44,914 bases of DNA from an uncultured Oscillospiraceae bacterium (lineage in GTDB: Bacteria > Bacillota > Clostridia > Oscillospirales > Oscillospiraceae): NCBI GenBank assembly GCA_944385545.1, contig CALWXQ010000008.1, forward strand, positions 1 through 44,914, in the 5' to 3' direction. The notes beneath the pieces were generated by a model. That model was not told the origin of the DNA. It made no database searches and worked only from the letters and a program-made list of their open reading frames with translations. Made by a program: the position numbers and the translations under genes. Shown here piece by piece: positions 31,866-40,978 of this stretch (its first letter is position 1; each line of letters begins with the position of its first letter).

Positions 31866-34800
31866 ATGTACTTTATTGACGAACGGATCCAGGTCATTTG
31901 CAATCAGCTGCAACTGCTTCGGTTCAAGAACCGCCAGGACATTTCTGCCTGGCAGTACAAGCCCGGCCAGTATTTCCGGCCTGAGGAGGCGGACGCCGCC
32001 CCCCGGCCCTGGGAAGACTTCGATACCTACACCATGCGCTGGTACTCCAACTACGTGGGTACGGAGAAGTTTGAAGGCGCCTTTGAGGGACAGGTCACGG
32101 ATTTCAAGGGCATTCTGGGGGCGCACTATTGGTTCCGCAGCCATATTCGGGTTCCCGAGAGCTTCCGGGGCAGGTCCGTGTGGATGAAGATCCGTACCCA
32201 GATCGAGGAGTGGGACGACGGAAAGAATCCTCAGTTCCTGATCTTCATCAATAACCAGGTGGTTCAGGGCGCGGACATGAACCATCGGGAGATCCGTCTG
32301 CTGGAGACTGCCCAGGGCGGCGAGGAGCTGACCGTGGACATCCAGGCCTATACCGGCACCCTGCACCGGGAATTCCAGTTCCTGGCGGAGCTGTACGAGC
32401 TGGACGGGGAAATCAACCGGCTGTACTATGACCTGCAGGTTCCCCTGTGGGCCTTCTCCCGGATGGACAAGGATGACAAGACCCGCCTGGATATTCAGAC
32501 CGTGCTCAACGATACCATCAACCTGCTGGATATGCGCCTGCCTCACAGCGACGCGTTCTATGCCTCTGTCCGGGAGGCCACTGCCTACCTGGATGAGAAC
32601 CTGTACCGGAAAATGGGCGGCCATGAGGATATCATCGCCACCTGCATTGGCCACACCCACATCGACGTGGCTTGGTGGTGGACTGTGGCCCAGACCCGGG
32701 AAAAAGTGGTTCGCTCCTTTGCCACGGTGCTCAAGCTCATGGAGGAGTACCCGGACTATAAGTTCATGTCCAGCCAGCCGGTGCTGTATTACTTCCTGAT
32801 GCAGCGGTATCCGCAGCTTCTGGAGCGGATCAAGGAGAGGGTCAAGGAAGGCCGCTGGGAGCCGGAAGGCGGCATGTGGCTGGAAGCGGACTGCAACCTG
32901 ACCTCCGGCGAGTCCCTGGTTCGCCAGTTCGTCTACGGCAAGCGGTTTTTCAAGGAGACCTTCGGGGTGGACAATCGGATTCTGTGGCTGCCGGACGTGT
33001 TCGGATACTCCGCCGCCCTGCCCCAGATTATGAAAAAGTCCGGCGTGGACTACTTTATGACCACCAAGCTGGCCTGGAACCAGATTAACAAGATCCCCAA
33101 CGACACCTTCGTGTGGCGGGGCATTGACGGCTCCGAGGTGCTGACCCACCTGATTACCACCCTGGGCATCGGCCAGGATCCCAAGGAGAGCTTCTTCACC
33201 ACCTACAACGGCATGCTCCATCCCGATGCCATTATGGGCGGCTGGGAGCGTTACCAGAACAAACAGCTCAACAATGATATCCTGGTCTGCTACGGCTACG
33301 GCGACGGCGGCGGCGGCCCCACCCGGCAGATGCTGGAGGTTTCCCAGCGGATGCAGAAGGGCGTTAAGGGCATTCCCAAGGTGCGCCAGGAGGGCGCGCT
33401 GACCTACTTCCGGGAGCTGGAGGAAAGGGTTCGGGGCAACCGCCGTCTGGAAACCTGGGAAGGCGAGCTGTACTTTGAGTACCACCGGGGTACCTACACC
33501 TCCATGGCCCGGAACAAGCGTGGCAACCGTAAAAGCGAGCTGATGCTTATGGATCTGGAGCTGCTGGGTGTTCTGGCCGGGAATTATCCGGCGGAGGATC
33601 TGACCCGGCTGTGGCGGGACATCGTTCTGCTGAACCAGTTCCACGATATTCTCCCCGGCAGCTCCATTGCCGAGGTCTATGACGTGACCAAGCTGGAGTA
33701 CGAGCAACTGGCCCGGGAAGCCGGCGAGCTGATCGCCAGCCGCCTGGCCGCTCTGGCCGGGAAGGGCGACTGCGTTACCGTGGTCAACACCACCGGCTTT
33801 AACCGGGATGATGTGGTCTGCCTGGGTCAGGTGGACGCTGCCGCGCTGCGGGATGCCCAGGGCAACCTCTATCCCGTTCAGCAGACCCAGGACGGCGCGG
33901 TGGCCTACCTGAAGAACATCCCCGCCAAGGGCTGGCAGACCCTGGCGCCGGCGCAGTACCAGGCCGCCAATCCCTTCGTCCGGGCAGATGAGTATCATTT
34001 GCAGACCCCCTTCTATTCCATTGCCCTGGATGAGAACGGTCATTTCACCTCTATCTACGACAAGGAATTCGACCGGGAGATCCTGAAGCCGGGCTGTGTG
34101 GGCAACATGCTCCGGCTCTACGAGGACAAGCCCATTTACTTCGACAACTGGGACGTGGATATGTACTACACAGAGAAGTCCTGGGAAGTCAACGACCTGA
34201 AGGCCATGCGCTGGATCGAGGACGGCCCCGTCCGGGCCACTCTGGAGCTGGAGTGGCTGTGCAGCAGATCCACCATTACCCAGAAGATCCACTTCTATGC
34301 CGACAAGCGCCGCATCGACTTTGAGACTGTGGCGGATTGGAAGGAGCATCAGCATCTGCTGAAGGCGGAGTTCCCTGTGGACATCCACAGCGACGAGGCT
34401 ACCTTCGAAATCCAGTTCGGCAACGTCACCCGGAAGGTGCACACCAACACCAGCTGGGACAAGGCTCGCTTTGAGTCCTGCGCCCAGAAGTGGATGGACT
34501 TCTCCGAGGGACACTACGGCGTCAGCCTGCTCAACGACTGCAAGTACGGCCACAGCGTGCGCGACGGCGTCATCGGTCTGACCCTGATTAAGTGCGGCGT
34601 GGAGCCCAACCCCAACGCCGACGTGGAAGTGCACCACGTGACCTACGCCCTGTATCCCCACGGCGGCACCTGGAAGCAGGCCCGGACTGTGGAGGAGGCC
34701 TACTACCTCAACCAGCCTGCCTACGCTGTATCTGGCGGCGACGAGCCCAAGGCATACGGCTTCGCCTCTGTGGACAAGTCCAATGTGGTTCTGGAGACGG

Positions 34801-35012
34801 TGAAGCAGGCGGAGAACGGCCAAGGTACGGTGTTGCGTCTGTACGAGTGCGAAAACGGCCGCACCAAGACCACCCTCACCGTCAACGCCCCCTTCACCAA
34901 GGCATACGTCACCGATCTGCTGGAACAGATCCAGGAGGAGCTGCCTGTGGAGGACGGGAAGATCACCTTCACCATGGGTGCCTACGAGATCAAGACCATT
35001 CTGCTGCAATAA
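31866..35012 (+). CDS. GH38 alpha-mannosidase
   Basis: A 1048-aa retaining alpha-mannosidase without signal peptide, so cytosolic. A beta-sandwich N-terminal domain (about 1-250) precedes the catalytic domain, where IGHTHIDVAWWW supplies His265 and Asp267 as Zn ligands and WLPDVFGYS supplies nucleophile Asp377. A helical bundle and a large C-terminal beta-domain complete the family layout. It releases mannose from alpha-mannosides, including N-glycan arms. It follows GH130 closely and is followed by GH3 after 87 bp. The catalytic residues are all present. Confidence 0.95.
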   Translation: MYFIDERIQVICNQLQLLRFKNRQDISAWQYKPGQYFRPEEADAAPRPWEDFDTYTMRWYSNYVGTEKFEGAFEGQVTDFKGILGAHYWFRSHIRVPESFRGRSVWMKIRTQIEEWDDGKNPQFLIFINNQVVQGADMNHREIRLLETAQGGEELTVDIQAYTGTLHREFQFLAELYELDGEINRLYYDLQVPLWAFSRMDKDDKTRLDIQTVLNDTINLLDMRLPHSDAFYASVREATAYLDENLYRKMGGHEDIIATCIGHTHIDVAWWWTVAQTREKVVRSFATVLKLMEEYPDYKFMSSQPVLYYFLMQRYPQLLERIKERVKEGRWEPEGGMWLEADCNLTSGESLVRQFVYGKRFFKETFGVDNRILWLPDVFGYSAALPQIMKKSGVDYFMTTKLAWNQINKIPNDTFVWRGIDGSEVLTHLITTLGIGQDPKESFFTTYNGMLHPDAIMGGWERYQNKQLNNDILVCYGYGDGGGGPTRQMLEVSQRMQKGVKGIPKVRQEGALTYFRELEERVRGNRRLETWEGELYFEYHRGTYTSMARNKRGNRKSELMLMDLELLGVLAGNYPAEDLTRLWRDIVLLNQFHDILPGSSIAEVYDVTKLEYEQLAREAGELIASRLAALAGKGDCVTVVNTTGFNRDDVVCLGQVDAAALRDAQGNLYPVQQTQDGAVAYLKNIPAKGWQTLAPAQYQAANPFVRADEYHLQTPFYSIALDENGHFTSIYDKEFDREILKPGCVGNMLRLYEDKPIYFDNWDVDMYYTEKSWEVNDLKAMRWIEDGPVRATLELEWLCSRSTITQKIHFYADKRRIDFETVADWKEHQHLLKAEFPVDIHSDEATFEIQFGNVTRKVHTNTSWDKARFESCAQKWMDFSEGHYGVSLLNDCKYGHSVRDGVIGLTLIKCGVEPNPNADVEVHHVTYALYPHGGTWKQARTVEEAYYLNQPAYAVSGGDEPKAYGFASVDKSNVVLETVKQAENGQGTVLRLYECENGRTKTTLTVNAPFTKAYVTDLLEQIQEELPVEDGKITFTMGAYEIKTILLQ

Positions 35013-35020
35013 ACAACGAA

Positions 35021-35080
35021 CCAGCCGCCGGCGCCGCCGGCGGCTGGAATCATACAGGGGCCGGAGAGTCCCGGCCCTGT
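35021..35080 (+). repeat. Two GC-rich hairpins between GH38 and GH3
   Basis: CCAGCCGCCGGC pairs with 35036-35047 (12-bp stem, 3-base loop). ACAGGG-CCGG/CCGG-CCCTGT follow at 35054-35080. There is no T-run, so I read these as a processing or partial-termination signal inside the operon. Confidence 0.45.
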
Positions 35081-35099
35081 ACCCATTGGGAGGTATACC

Positions 35100-37343
35100 A
35101 TGATGCCATATAAAAATCCCGCTCTGCCTGCCCAGGAGCGGGCGGAGGATCTGCTCTCCCGGATGACCCTGCGGGAAAAGGTAGGGCAGCTGACTCAGCG
35201 GCTCTACGGCTTTTCCTGCTATACCCGGCAGGGAGATGGGATCAACCTGTCCCAGGAGCTGAAGGACGAGGTGACCCGCTATTCCGGCCTGGGCACCTTG
35301 TACGGCTTGCACCGGGCGGATCCCTGGTCCGACCGCACCCAGCAGACCGGCCTGGAAGGGGCGCTGTCCACCGCCGCCGTGAATCAGGTGCAAAAGTATG
35401 TCATTGAGCACTCCCGCCTGGGGATCCCGGTGCTCCTCAGCTCCGAGTGTCCTCACGGCCATCAGGCCCTGGACGGGTATCTTCTGCCGGTGAATCTGGC
35501 GGTGGGCGCTACCTTTGACCCGGCGCTTCTGAAAGAGGCCGCCCAGGTCTGCGGCAGGCAGCTGAAGGAAATGGGCGTGGATCTGGCCCTGGTCTCCGCC
35601 CTGGATGTGCTGCGGGATCCCCGGTGGGGCCGCAGTGAGGAATGCTTCTCTGAGGATCCCTACCTGGTCAGCCGCATGGCCGAGGCGGTGGTCACCGGAA
35701 TCCAAAGCCAGGGGGTGGATGTCACCGCCAAGCATTTGTGCGCCCAGGGGGAGACCACCGGCGGCGTCAATGCCAGCGCCGCCCGGATCGGCCCCCGGGA
35801 GCTGCGAGAGATTCACCTTCCCCCGGTGAAGGCCTGTGTGGACGTGGGGGTGTCCTCCTTCATGGCGGCCTACAATGAGATCGACGGGGTGTACTGCCAC
35901 GCCAACCGATGGCTGCTGACCCAGCTGCTTCGGGAGGAGTACGGTTTTACCGGCTTCGTCATGTCCGACGGTGTGGCCATTGACCAGCTGGACGCGGTGA
36001 CCGGGGATCGGGTCGCTTCCGGCGCCCTGGCCCTGAATGCCGGGGTGGATATGGGTCTGTGGGACACCGGCTTTCAACAGCTGGAGGAGGCGGTGGCCCG
36101 GGGCCTGGTGGACGAGGCCCGGATCGACGAGGCGGTGCTGCGAATCCTGACGGTGAAATTCCGCCGGGGCCTGTTTGAAAACCCCTATCTGCCGGAGTCG
36201 GATCACTGGCGTAGCTATACCCCGGATGCGTATCCCCAGGCGCGTCGCCTGGCGGAGCAGACTCCGGTGCTGCTGAAGAACCGGGGGAAGGTGCTGCCTC
36301 TGAGCACGGTGCGCCGGAGCAGACTGGCTCTGATCGGCCCCAACGCCGGGGAGATCTACAACCAGCTGGGGGACTATACGCCGCCGGTTTCCAACGGGAT
36401 CACCTTGAAGCAGGGGTTGGAGAGGTTGCTGGAGGGAAGTGCTGTGGAGCTGGTGTATCACCCCGGCTGCTCGCAGTTCGGCACCGAGGAGCAGCTGCTC
36501 CGGGAGGCGGCGGAAGTGGCTTCCGGGTGCGATGTGATTCTGGCGGCGGTGGGGGGCAGCTCCAGCCGGTTTGCCCTCCAGGGGGAGTTTGACGCAAACG
36601 GCGCGCTGCGCTCCCAAAGCGCGGTGACCATGGACTGCGGCGAGAACGTGGACAATGCCACCCTGGCGCTTCCCGGGGATCAACTGCGGCTGCTGGAACG
36701 GCTGAAGGCTACCGGCAAGCCGGTGATCGCCGTGGTTATTGCCGGACGGCCCTATGCCATGGAGGGAATCGACCCGTGCTGCGACGCCCTGCTGTACTGC
36801 TTCTACCCCGGCGTCACCGGCGGCGAGGCCATTGCCAAGGTGCTGTTCGGCCAGGTGGAGCCGGCGGGCCGTCTTCCCGCGTCGCTGCCGGACACCCCTG
36901 CCCAGCTGCCGGTCTACTATAACCACAAGGATTCCTACCGGCCCATGGCTTATTACGACCGGGCCTCCGGGCCGAAGTACCCCTTCGGCAGCGGCTTCGG
37001 ATATACCACCTTTGCCTACCGTCTGCTTTGGGCGCCGGAGGACGGCGGGCGGATGCTGCGCTTCGCGGTGACCAATACCGGGCAGCGCCCCGGGTACGCG
37101 GTGCCTCAGCTGTATCTGCGCCGCCTTCAGGGGGCGGTTACCAGCCGGGTGCTCCAGCTGTGCGGCTTCCGGAAGGTCTATTTGGAGGCCGGGCAGACCC
37201 ATACGCTGGAGATCCCCATTCCTGAGGAGAGCCTGATGCAGTGGGATCAAGACATGGTTCAGCGGCTGGCTCCCGGAAAAATCGCCTGGTTCCTCCGGGA
37301 CAGCGGCCAGACCCTCCTGGAGGGCGCGTTCCGGCTGCCCTGA
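35100..37343 (+). CDS. GH3-family beta-glycosidase
   Basis: A 747-aa glycosidase, cytosolic since it has no signal peptide. The N-terminal barrel holds the nucleophile D290 in FVMSDGVAIDQL and, at about 208-215, the KHLCAQGET loop that replaces the KHF of NagZ-type enzymes. The alpha/beta sandwich (about 370-590) and a C-terminal Fn3-like domain (about 630-740) follow the usual beta-glucosidase/xylosidase order. The exact sugar is not readable. Lack of the NagZ KHFPGHG motif argues against beta-N-acetylglucosaminidase. GGGAGG precedes the start. Confidence 0.88.
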   Translation: MMPYKNPALPAQERAEDLLSRMTLREKVGQLTQRLYGFSCYTRQGDGINLSQELKDEVTRYSGLGTLYGLHRADPWSDRTQQTGLEGALSTAAVNQVQKYVIEHSRLGIPVLLSSECPHGHQALDGYLLPVNLAVGATFDPALLKEAAQVCGRQLKEMGVDLALVSALDVLRDPRWGRSEECFSEDPYLVSRMAEAVVTGIQSQGVDVTAKHLCAQGETTGGVNASAARIGPRELREIHLPPVKACVDVGVSSFMAAYNEIDGVYCHANRWLLTQLLREEYGFTGFVMSDGVAIDQLDAVTGDRVASGALALNAGVDMGLWDTGFQQLEEAVARGLVDEARIDEAVLRILTVKFRRGLFENPYLPESDHWRSYTPDAYPQARRLAEQTPVLLKNRGKVLPLSTVRRSRLALIGPNAGEIYNQLGDYTPPVSNGITLKQGLERLLEGSAVELVYHPGCSQFGTEEQLLREAAEVASGCDVILAAVGGSSSRFALQGEFDANGALRSQSAVTMDCGENVDNATLALPGDQLRLLERLKATGKPVIAVVIAGRPYAMEGIDPCCDALLYCFYPGVTGGEAIAKVLFGQVEPAGRLPASLPDTPAQLPVYYNHKDSYRPMAYYDRASGPKYPFGSGFGYTTFAYRLLWAPEDGGRMLRFAVTNTGQRPGYAVPQLYLRRLQGAVTSRVLQLCGFRKVYLEAGQTHTLEIPIPEESLMQWDQDMVQRLAPGKIAWFLRDSGQTLLEGAFRLP

Positions 37344-37362
37344 AAGCGGCTCGAAAAGAATC

Positions 37363-37406
37363 AAAGGGCTTGGCGCGAAACCGCAGTTTCGCGTCAAGCC
37401 CTTTTT
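37363..37406 (+). terminator. Terminator of the glycosidase operon
   Basis: AAAGGGCTTG-CGCGAAAC pairs with GTTTCGCG-CAAGCCCTTT across CGCA, with one mismatch, then TT. It begins 20 bp after the GH3 stop. Confidence 0.75.
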
Positions 37407-37474
37407 CCGCCGGATGCCCCGCGCGGGGCGTTTATGACGCCAATGGAGATTTTCCCGGCCAGTCCGGGAAAATC

Positions 37475-38395
37475 TCAGCGGTTGACGGAGGCGGCCATAC
37501 GGCGGTAGGTGTGACGGACGCCCCGAATAGCGATGGAGTAGGTCTGAATGTTTTCCGGCAGGGCTATGCCGCCGTAGCCGGTGTCGCCCAGGTGGTGGAT
37601 ATCGGCGCCTGCCATTTTGCACATCAGGGCGATCTGGCGGATGGTGGCGGTATCCGCTCCCTCCTGGGAGGTGCCGATGGCGGTGATGGCCAGCAGCCCC
37701 AGACTGTGGGCATAGGCGATGAGCTCCGCGGCATATTCCAGGGTGATCCCCGGCACGGTGCCGGGTGCGGGCAGCAGAATGATGTCCGCGCCGGCGTTTT
37801 GGAACGCCAGAACATCCGCCTTGGTGAGGATGCTTTCCCCGCCCTCGGAGAGAATCCCGGAGGCATGCATTTTTCCGGCAGCCAGGATCAGCCGATGGCC
37901 CAGCTCCCGGCGGTAGACTTCCAGGGTCTGCACAATGGCCCGGTTGGTCACGCCGATTCCCGGATTGCCGGTGAGCAGCACCATGTCCACCCCCATGTCC
38001 GCCGCCCGGCGGGCGTTTTCCAGGGTGGCCTTCCGGCCGCCGGTAATGGCCCACATATTCGGATTCTCCGAGGAAAGACTCTGCTCCGCCGGCTCCAAAT
38101 TGATGCCCACAGGGCGGCCGGTGAGGGCCTTGAGCTTGCGGATCACATCCTCCGGCGCCGTTTGGGGAAGGCCCTGGATCACCGGATGACAGACGTCGAA
38201 CATGTTCAGCAGCAGGATATCCGCACCCATGGCGGCGGCGAACTCGGCGTTGGTGATATCACCCAGCATGGGCGTCAGAACGCCGATGGTCTCACAGGCG
38301 ATGGTTCGGCCTTCGGCGCCGGCAATGGCGGCCAGAAGCGCCTGCTTGCTCATGGCGGCAAAATCCGACGCCTGACAGTCTAATATTCGTTTCAC
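37475..38395 (-). CDS. TIM-barrel-like protein of unknown function (DUF7916-type)
   Basis: A 306-aa cytosolic protein. Repeated beta-strand/helix units such as EFAAAMGADILLLNMFDVCH, GRPVGINLEP, MGVDMVLLTGNPGIGVTN and GADIILLPAPGTVPG point to a TIM barrel with phosphate- or sugar-phosphate-type loops. I associate it with an uncharacterised bacterial family (DUF7916, sometimes called phosphonomutase-like), at moderate certainty. It starts at a GTG (38395) with AAGGAGTG upstream; the longer frame lacks a ribosome site. The M42 peptidase gene follows 227 bp further upstream on the same strand. Confidence 0.6.
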   Translation of the reverse strand: MKRILDCQASDFAAMSKQALLAAIAGAEGRTIACETIGVLTPMLGDITNAEFAAAMGADILLLNMFDVCHPVIQGLPQTAPEDVIRKLKALTGRPVGINLEPAEQSLSSENPNMWAITGGRKATLENARRAADMGVDMVLLTGNPGIGVTNRAIVQTLEVYRRELGHRLILAAGKMHASGILSEGGESILTKADVLAFQNAGADIILLPAPGTVPGITLEYAAELIAYAHSLGLLAITAIGTSQEGADTATIRQIALMCKMAGADIHHLGDTGYGGIALPENIQTYSIAIRGVRHTYRRMAASVNR

Positions 38396-38621
38396 AATAA
38401 CACTCCTTTTGGTGGTAACGGCCTTGTCACGGCCTGAGTCAGTCACAAATCCTCCGGGAAACAAAGCGTCTGCCTCCCGGGTGCGGGTATGGACAGGGAT
38501 CATCTGCGGCGAATCATATCCCGGGGAATGGGAGGGAAGATCAGAATGCCCTAGGCGCCCAGCGGCTACCTGGCCGTTGCCGGGACTTCCGGATGGGACA
38601 TTGGTGTATCCTCAAATGGGT

Positions 38622-39662
38622 TCAGTCACAAAAGGGATCCAAATTGGTGCTGCCGTCAATGCGGCACAGGAACCGGGCCAGAAGGGCGATGGTATGCTCC
38701 ACATCCTCCAGGGAACAGACCTCGCTGGGGGCGTGCATATAGCGAAGGGGCAGAGATACCAGGGCGGTGGAGATTCCCTTGCCGGTGAAGTGGAGCTGAT
38801 CCGCGTCGGTATAGGTGCTGCCCATGTAGGACTCGATCTGCCATGGGATATTCGCCTCCCGGGCGCAGTCCTTCAGAAGCTCGTTGAGCTTGCGGTTGCC
38901 GATGGAGCTGTTGCACAGCACCGGGCCTTTCCCCAGCGCCACGGCGCCGGAGTCCCGGGGATCCACGCCGGGATAATCCGAGGCGTAGGTCACATCCACC
39001 ACAATGGCCACGTCAGGGGCCACGGCGCTGCCTGCCCAGTAAGCGCCCCGCTTGGTGGTTTCCTCGCCTGCGGTGGTGGCGGCATAAACGCCGATCCGGC
39101 AGCCTTGGGCCTTGGCCCGCTTCACCGCTTCCAGGATGATAAAGGCGCAGCCGCGGTTGTCGATGGCCCGGGCGGAGAGCAGACCGCCGCACAGCTCCCG
39201 GTGACTGGAATGGATGTGGGCGGGATCGCCCTGCTGCACATACCGGCGGGCGTCGGCCTCGTCCCTGGCGCCAATGTCGATGTACAGGTCGCTGACCTTC
39301 AGATCCCCCTTTTCCGTATCCTTGGAGGCCACCACCACGCCGTATACCGGCCCTCTGTGCCCGTGGATCACCACCTGGTGTCCCGGGTACTGGTAAGGGT
39401 GAATGCCGCCGGACTTCCCCACCCGGAGCAGGCCGTCGGGCTGAATGTGGGTCACGATCAGCCCGATCTCGTCAATGTGGGCGGCAAGCATCACCTTGAA
39501 GGGGGCCTGAGGATTGAGGATGCTCAGGACGTTACCGGTATAGTCGGTGCGGATCTCGTGGCAGATTGGGGCCATATGGGCGATGACCTTCTTTTGCAGC
39601 GGGATCTCGTGGCCGGAAACAGACATATGATCCAGCAGGGAGAACAAAAACGCTTTGTCCAT
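38622..39662 (-). CDS. M42-family aminopeptidase
   Basis: A 346-aa Zn/Co peptidase. The metal site motifs are LAAHIDEIG (His68 region), AIDNRGC, AGEETTKRGA with the catalytic Glu pair, and VVDVTYASDYPG; MHAPSEV closes the site. M42 members form tetrahedral TET particles that clip peptides from the N-terminus. Some were once called endoglucanases. AAGGAGC sits upstream of the ATG. The gene is cytosolic and does not clearly belong to the sugar pathway. Confidence 0.92.
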   Translation of the reverse strand: MDKAFLFSLLDHMSVSGHEIPLQKKVIAHMAPICHEIRTDYTGNVLSILNPQAPFKVMLAAHIDEIGLIVTHIQPDGLLRVGKSGGIHPYQYPGHQVVIHGHRGPVYGVVVASKDTEKGDLKVSDLYIDIGARDEADARRYVQQGDPAHIHSSHRELCGGLLSARAIDNRGCAFIILEAVKRAKAQGCRIGVYAATTAGEETTKRGAYWAGSAVAPDVAIVVDVTYASDYPGVDPRDSGAVALGKGPVLCNSSIGNRKLNELLKDCAREANIPWQIESYMGSTYTDADQLHFTGKGISTALVSLPLRYMHAPSEVCSLEDVEHTIALLARFLCRIDGSTNLDPFCD

Positions 39663-39689
39663 GGAGGTGCTCCTTCTGTATGGATGGAT

Positions 39690-39741
39690 ATCGCTGCGCG
39701 GCTTCCTTGCCGCCGCGCAGCGATGTGACGCTTAAATTATA
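39690..39741 (-). promoter_or_regulatory. -10 element and leader hairpin of the M42 gene
   Basis: A minus-strand consensus TATAAT (39736-39741) leads into a 13-bp perfect stem, ATCGCTGCGCGGC with GCCGCGCAGCGAT (39690-39702 and 39712-39724), close to the ribosome site. A matching -35 is weak. The hairpin could affect translation or mRNA life. Confidence 0.4.
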
Positions 39742-39782
39742 ACACAGAATCCTCCTCAATGGAATACCAATCGGGATTGCGC

Positions 39783-39811
39783 TTGACAAAAAAGAACACG
39801 GGTGGTACTAT
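39783..39811 (+). promoter_or_regulatory. Promoter of galE
   Basis: Consensus TTGACA (39783-39788), 17 bp, TACTAT (39806-39811). Confidence 0.7.
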
Positions 39812-39855
39812 CAATACAAATCATCAGCCAAAAGATAGGGTCAGGAGGAAGAACG

Positions 39856-40872
39856 ATGAAAATACTGGTTACCGGCGGAAGCGGATATATTGGTTCCCAC
39901 ACTTGCCTGGAGCTGCTGAACAGCGGCTATGATGTAGTCGCCGTGGACAATCTGTGCAACTCAAACCCCAAGAGCCTGGATCGGGTGCGGGAGCTGGCGG
40001 GGAAGGATTTGCGGTTCTACCAAGGAGACGTCCGGGATGAGGAGCTGATGCGGCGGATCTTCGAAGAAAATGAGATCGCGGCGGTGATCCACTTTGCCGG
40101 CCTGAAGGCAGTGGGAGAATCCGTGGCCCAGCCCTGGCGGTACTATGACAACAACCTCAACTCCACCTTGGTGCTGACCAAGGTTATGGGAGATATGGGT
40201 GTAAAACGGATCATTTTCTCGTCTTCCTCTACGGTTTATTCCGAGAATCAGGAGATGCCCCTGCGGGAGACCAGCCGTACCGGCGGCTGTACCAACCCCT
40301 ACGGCTGGACGAAATATATGACGGAGCAGATCCTTTCCGGCATATCCCACGCGGATCCGGAGTGGAGCGTTGCGCTGCTGCGGTACTTTAACCCGGTGGG
40401 CGCCCATGAAAGCGGCCGCATCGGTGAGGATCCCCGGGGGATTCCCAACAACTTGATGCCCTACATCACCCAGGTGGCGGTGGGCCGCCGGGAGAAGCTC
40501 AGCGTTTTCGGCGACGACTATCCCACCCCCGACGGCACCGGCGTCCGGGATTACATCCACGTGGTGGATCTGGCCAAGGGCCATGTGGCGGCGGTGAAGT
40601 ATGTGCTGGAGAACCGGGGCTGCGACGCCTTCAATCTGGGCACCGGTGTGGGCTACAGCGTGTTGGAGATGGTGAAAGCCTTTGAGCAGGCCAACAATCT
40701 GACCATTCCCTACCAGATCACCCCCCGCCGTCCCGGCGATCAGCCCATCTGCTATGCCGATCCCGGCAAGAGCGAGCGGATTCTGGGCTGGAAGACGGAG
40801 CGGAACCTGGTGGACATGTGCCGGGACTCCTGGCGCTGGCAGTCCCAGAACCCCATGGGCTACGGCGAATAA
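39856..40872 (+). CDS. galE: UDP-glucose 4-epimerase
   Basis: A 338-aa SDR-family enzyme that interconverts UDP-glucose and UDP-galactose. GGSGYIGSH binds NAD. The catalytic triad is present: S124 in FSSSSTVY, with Y149 and K153 in NPYGWTKYM. The length and ending fit GalE. The ATG at 39856 has GGAGGAA upstream. It stands alone between a promoter and a terminator. Confidence 0.94.
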   Translation: MKILVTGGSGYIGSHTCLELLNSGYDVVAVDNLCNSNPKSLDRVRELAGKDLRFYQGDVRDEELMRRIFEENEIAAVIHFAGLKAVGESVAQPWRYYDNNLNSTLVLTKVMGDMGVKRIIFSSSSTVYSENQEMPLRETSRTGGCTNPYGWTKYMTEQILSGISHADPEWSVALLRYFNPVGAHESGRIGEDPRGIPNNLMPYITQVAVGRREKLSVFGDDYPTPDGTGVRDYIHVVDLAKGHVAAVKYVLENRGCDAFNLGTGVGYSVLEMVKAFEQANNLTIPYQITPRRPGDQPICYADPGKSERILGWKTERNLVDMCRDSWRWQSQNPMGYGE

Positions 40873-40900
40873 CCTCCGCCGATCCGTGAAATGATGAAAA

Positions 40901-40938
40901 CGGGCTTGCCTCGGAACGATTGTTCCGGGGCAAGCCCG
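40901..40938 (+). terminator. Terminator of galE
   Basis: CGGGCTTGCCTCGGAAC pairs with 40922-40938 with one U-G pair and a short GATT loop. The following bases are GC-rich, so it may be an imperfect terminator. Confidence 0.55.
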
Positions 40939-40947
40939 CGCGCTTAT

Positions 40948-40974
40948 ACCGGCGCCGCGAGAAGCGGCGCCGGT
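40948..40974 (-). terminator. Hairpin after the DUF3786 gene
   Basis: ACCGGCGCCGC-GAGAA-GCGGCGCCGGT, an 11-bp stem just after the minus-strand gene end. No long T-run. Confidence 0.45.
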
Positions 40975-40978
40975 TCTG

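Noticed and set aside
35100-37343. GH3 protein as NagZ-type beta-N-acetylglucosaminidase
   Set aside because: The KHFPGHG motif of that branch is missing, and the three-domain layout matches beta-glucosidase-type GH3.
31836-38054. A 2072-aa open frame on the minus strand
   Set aside because: It lies antisense to GH130, GH38 and GH3, whose catalytic motifs are intact. Its composition (Gly/His/Leu/Gln-rich, low complexity) is what antisense of GC-rich codon-biased genes gives.
38429-38641. Two copies of TTTGTGACTGA (on the minus strand)
   Set aside because: Only 11 bases, one being the M42 stop region; no wider similarity around them, so chance is likely.
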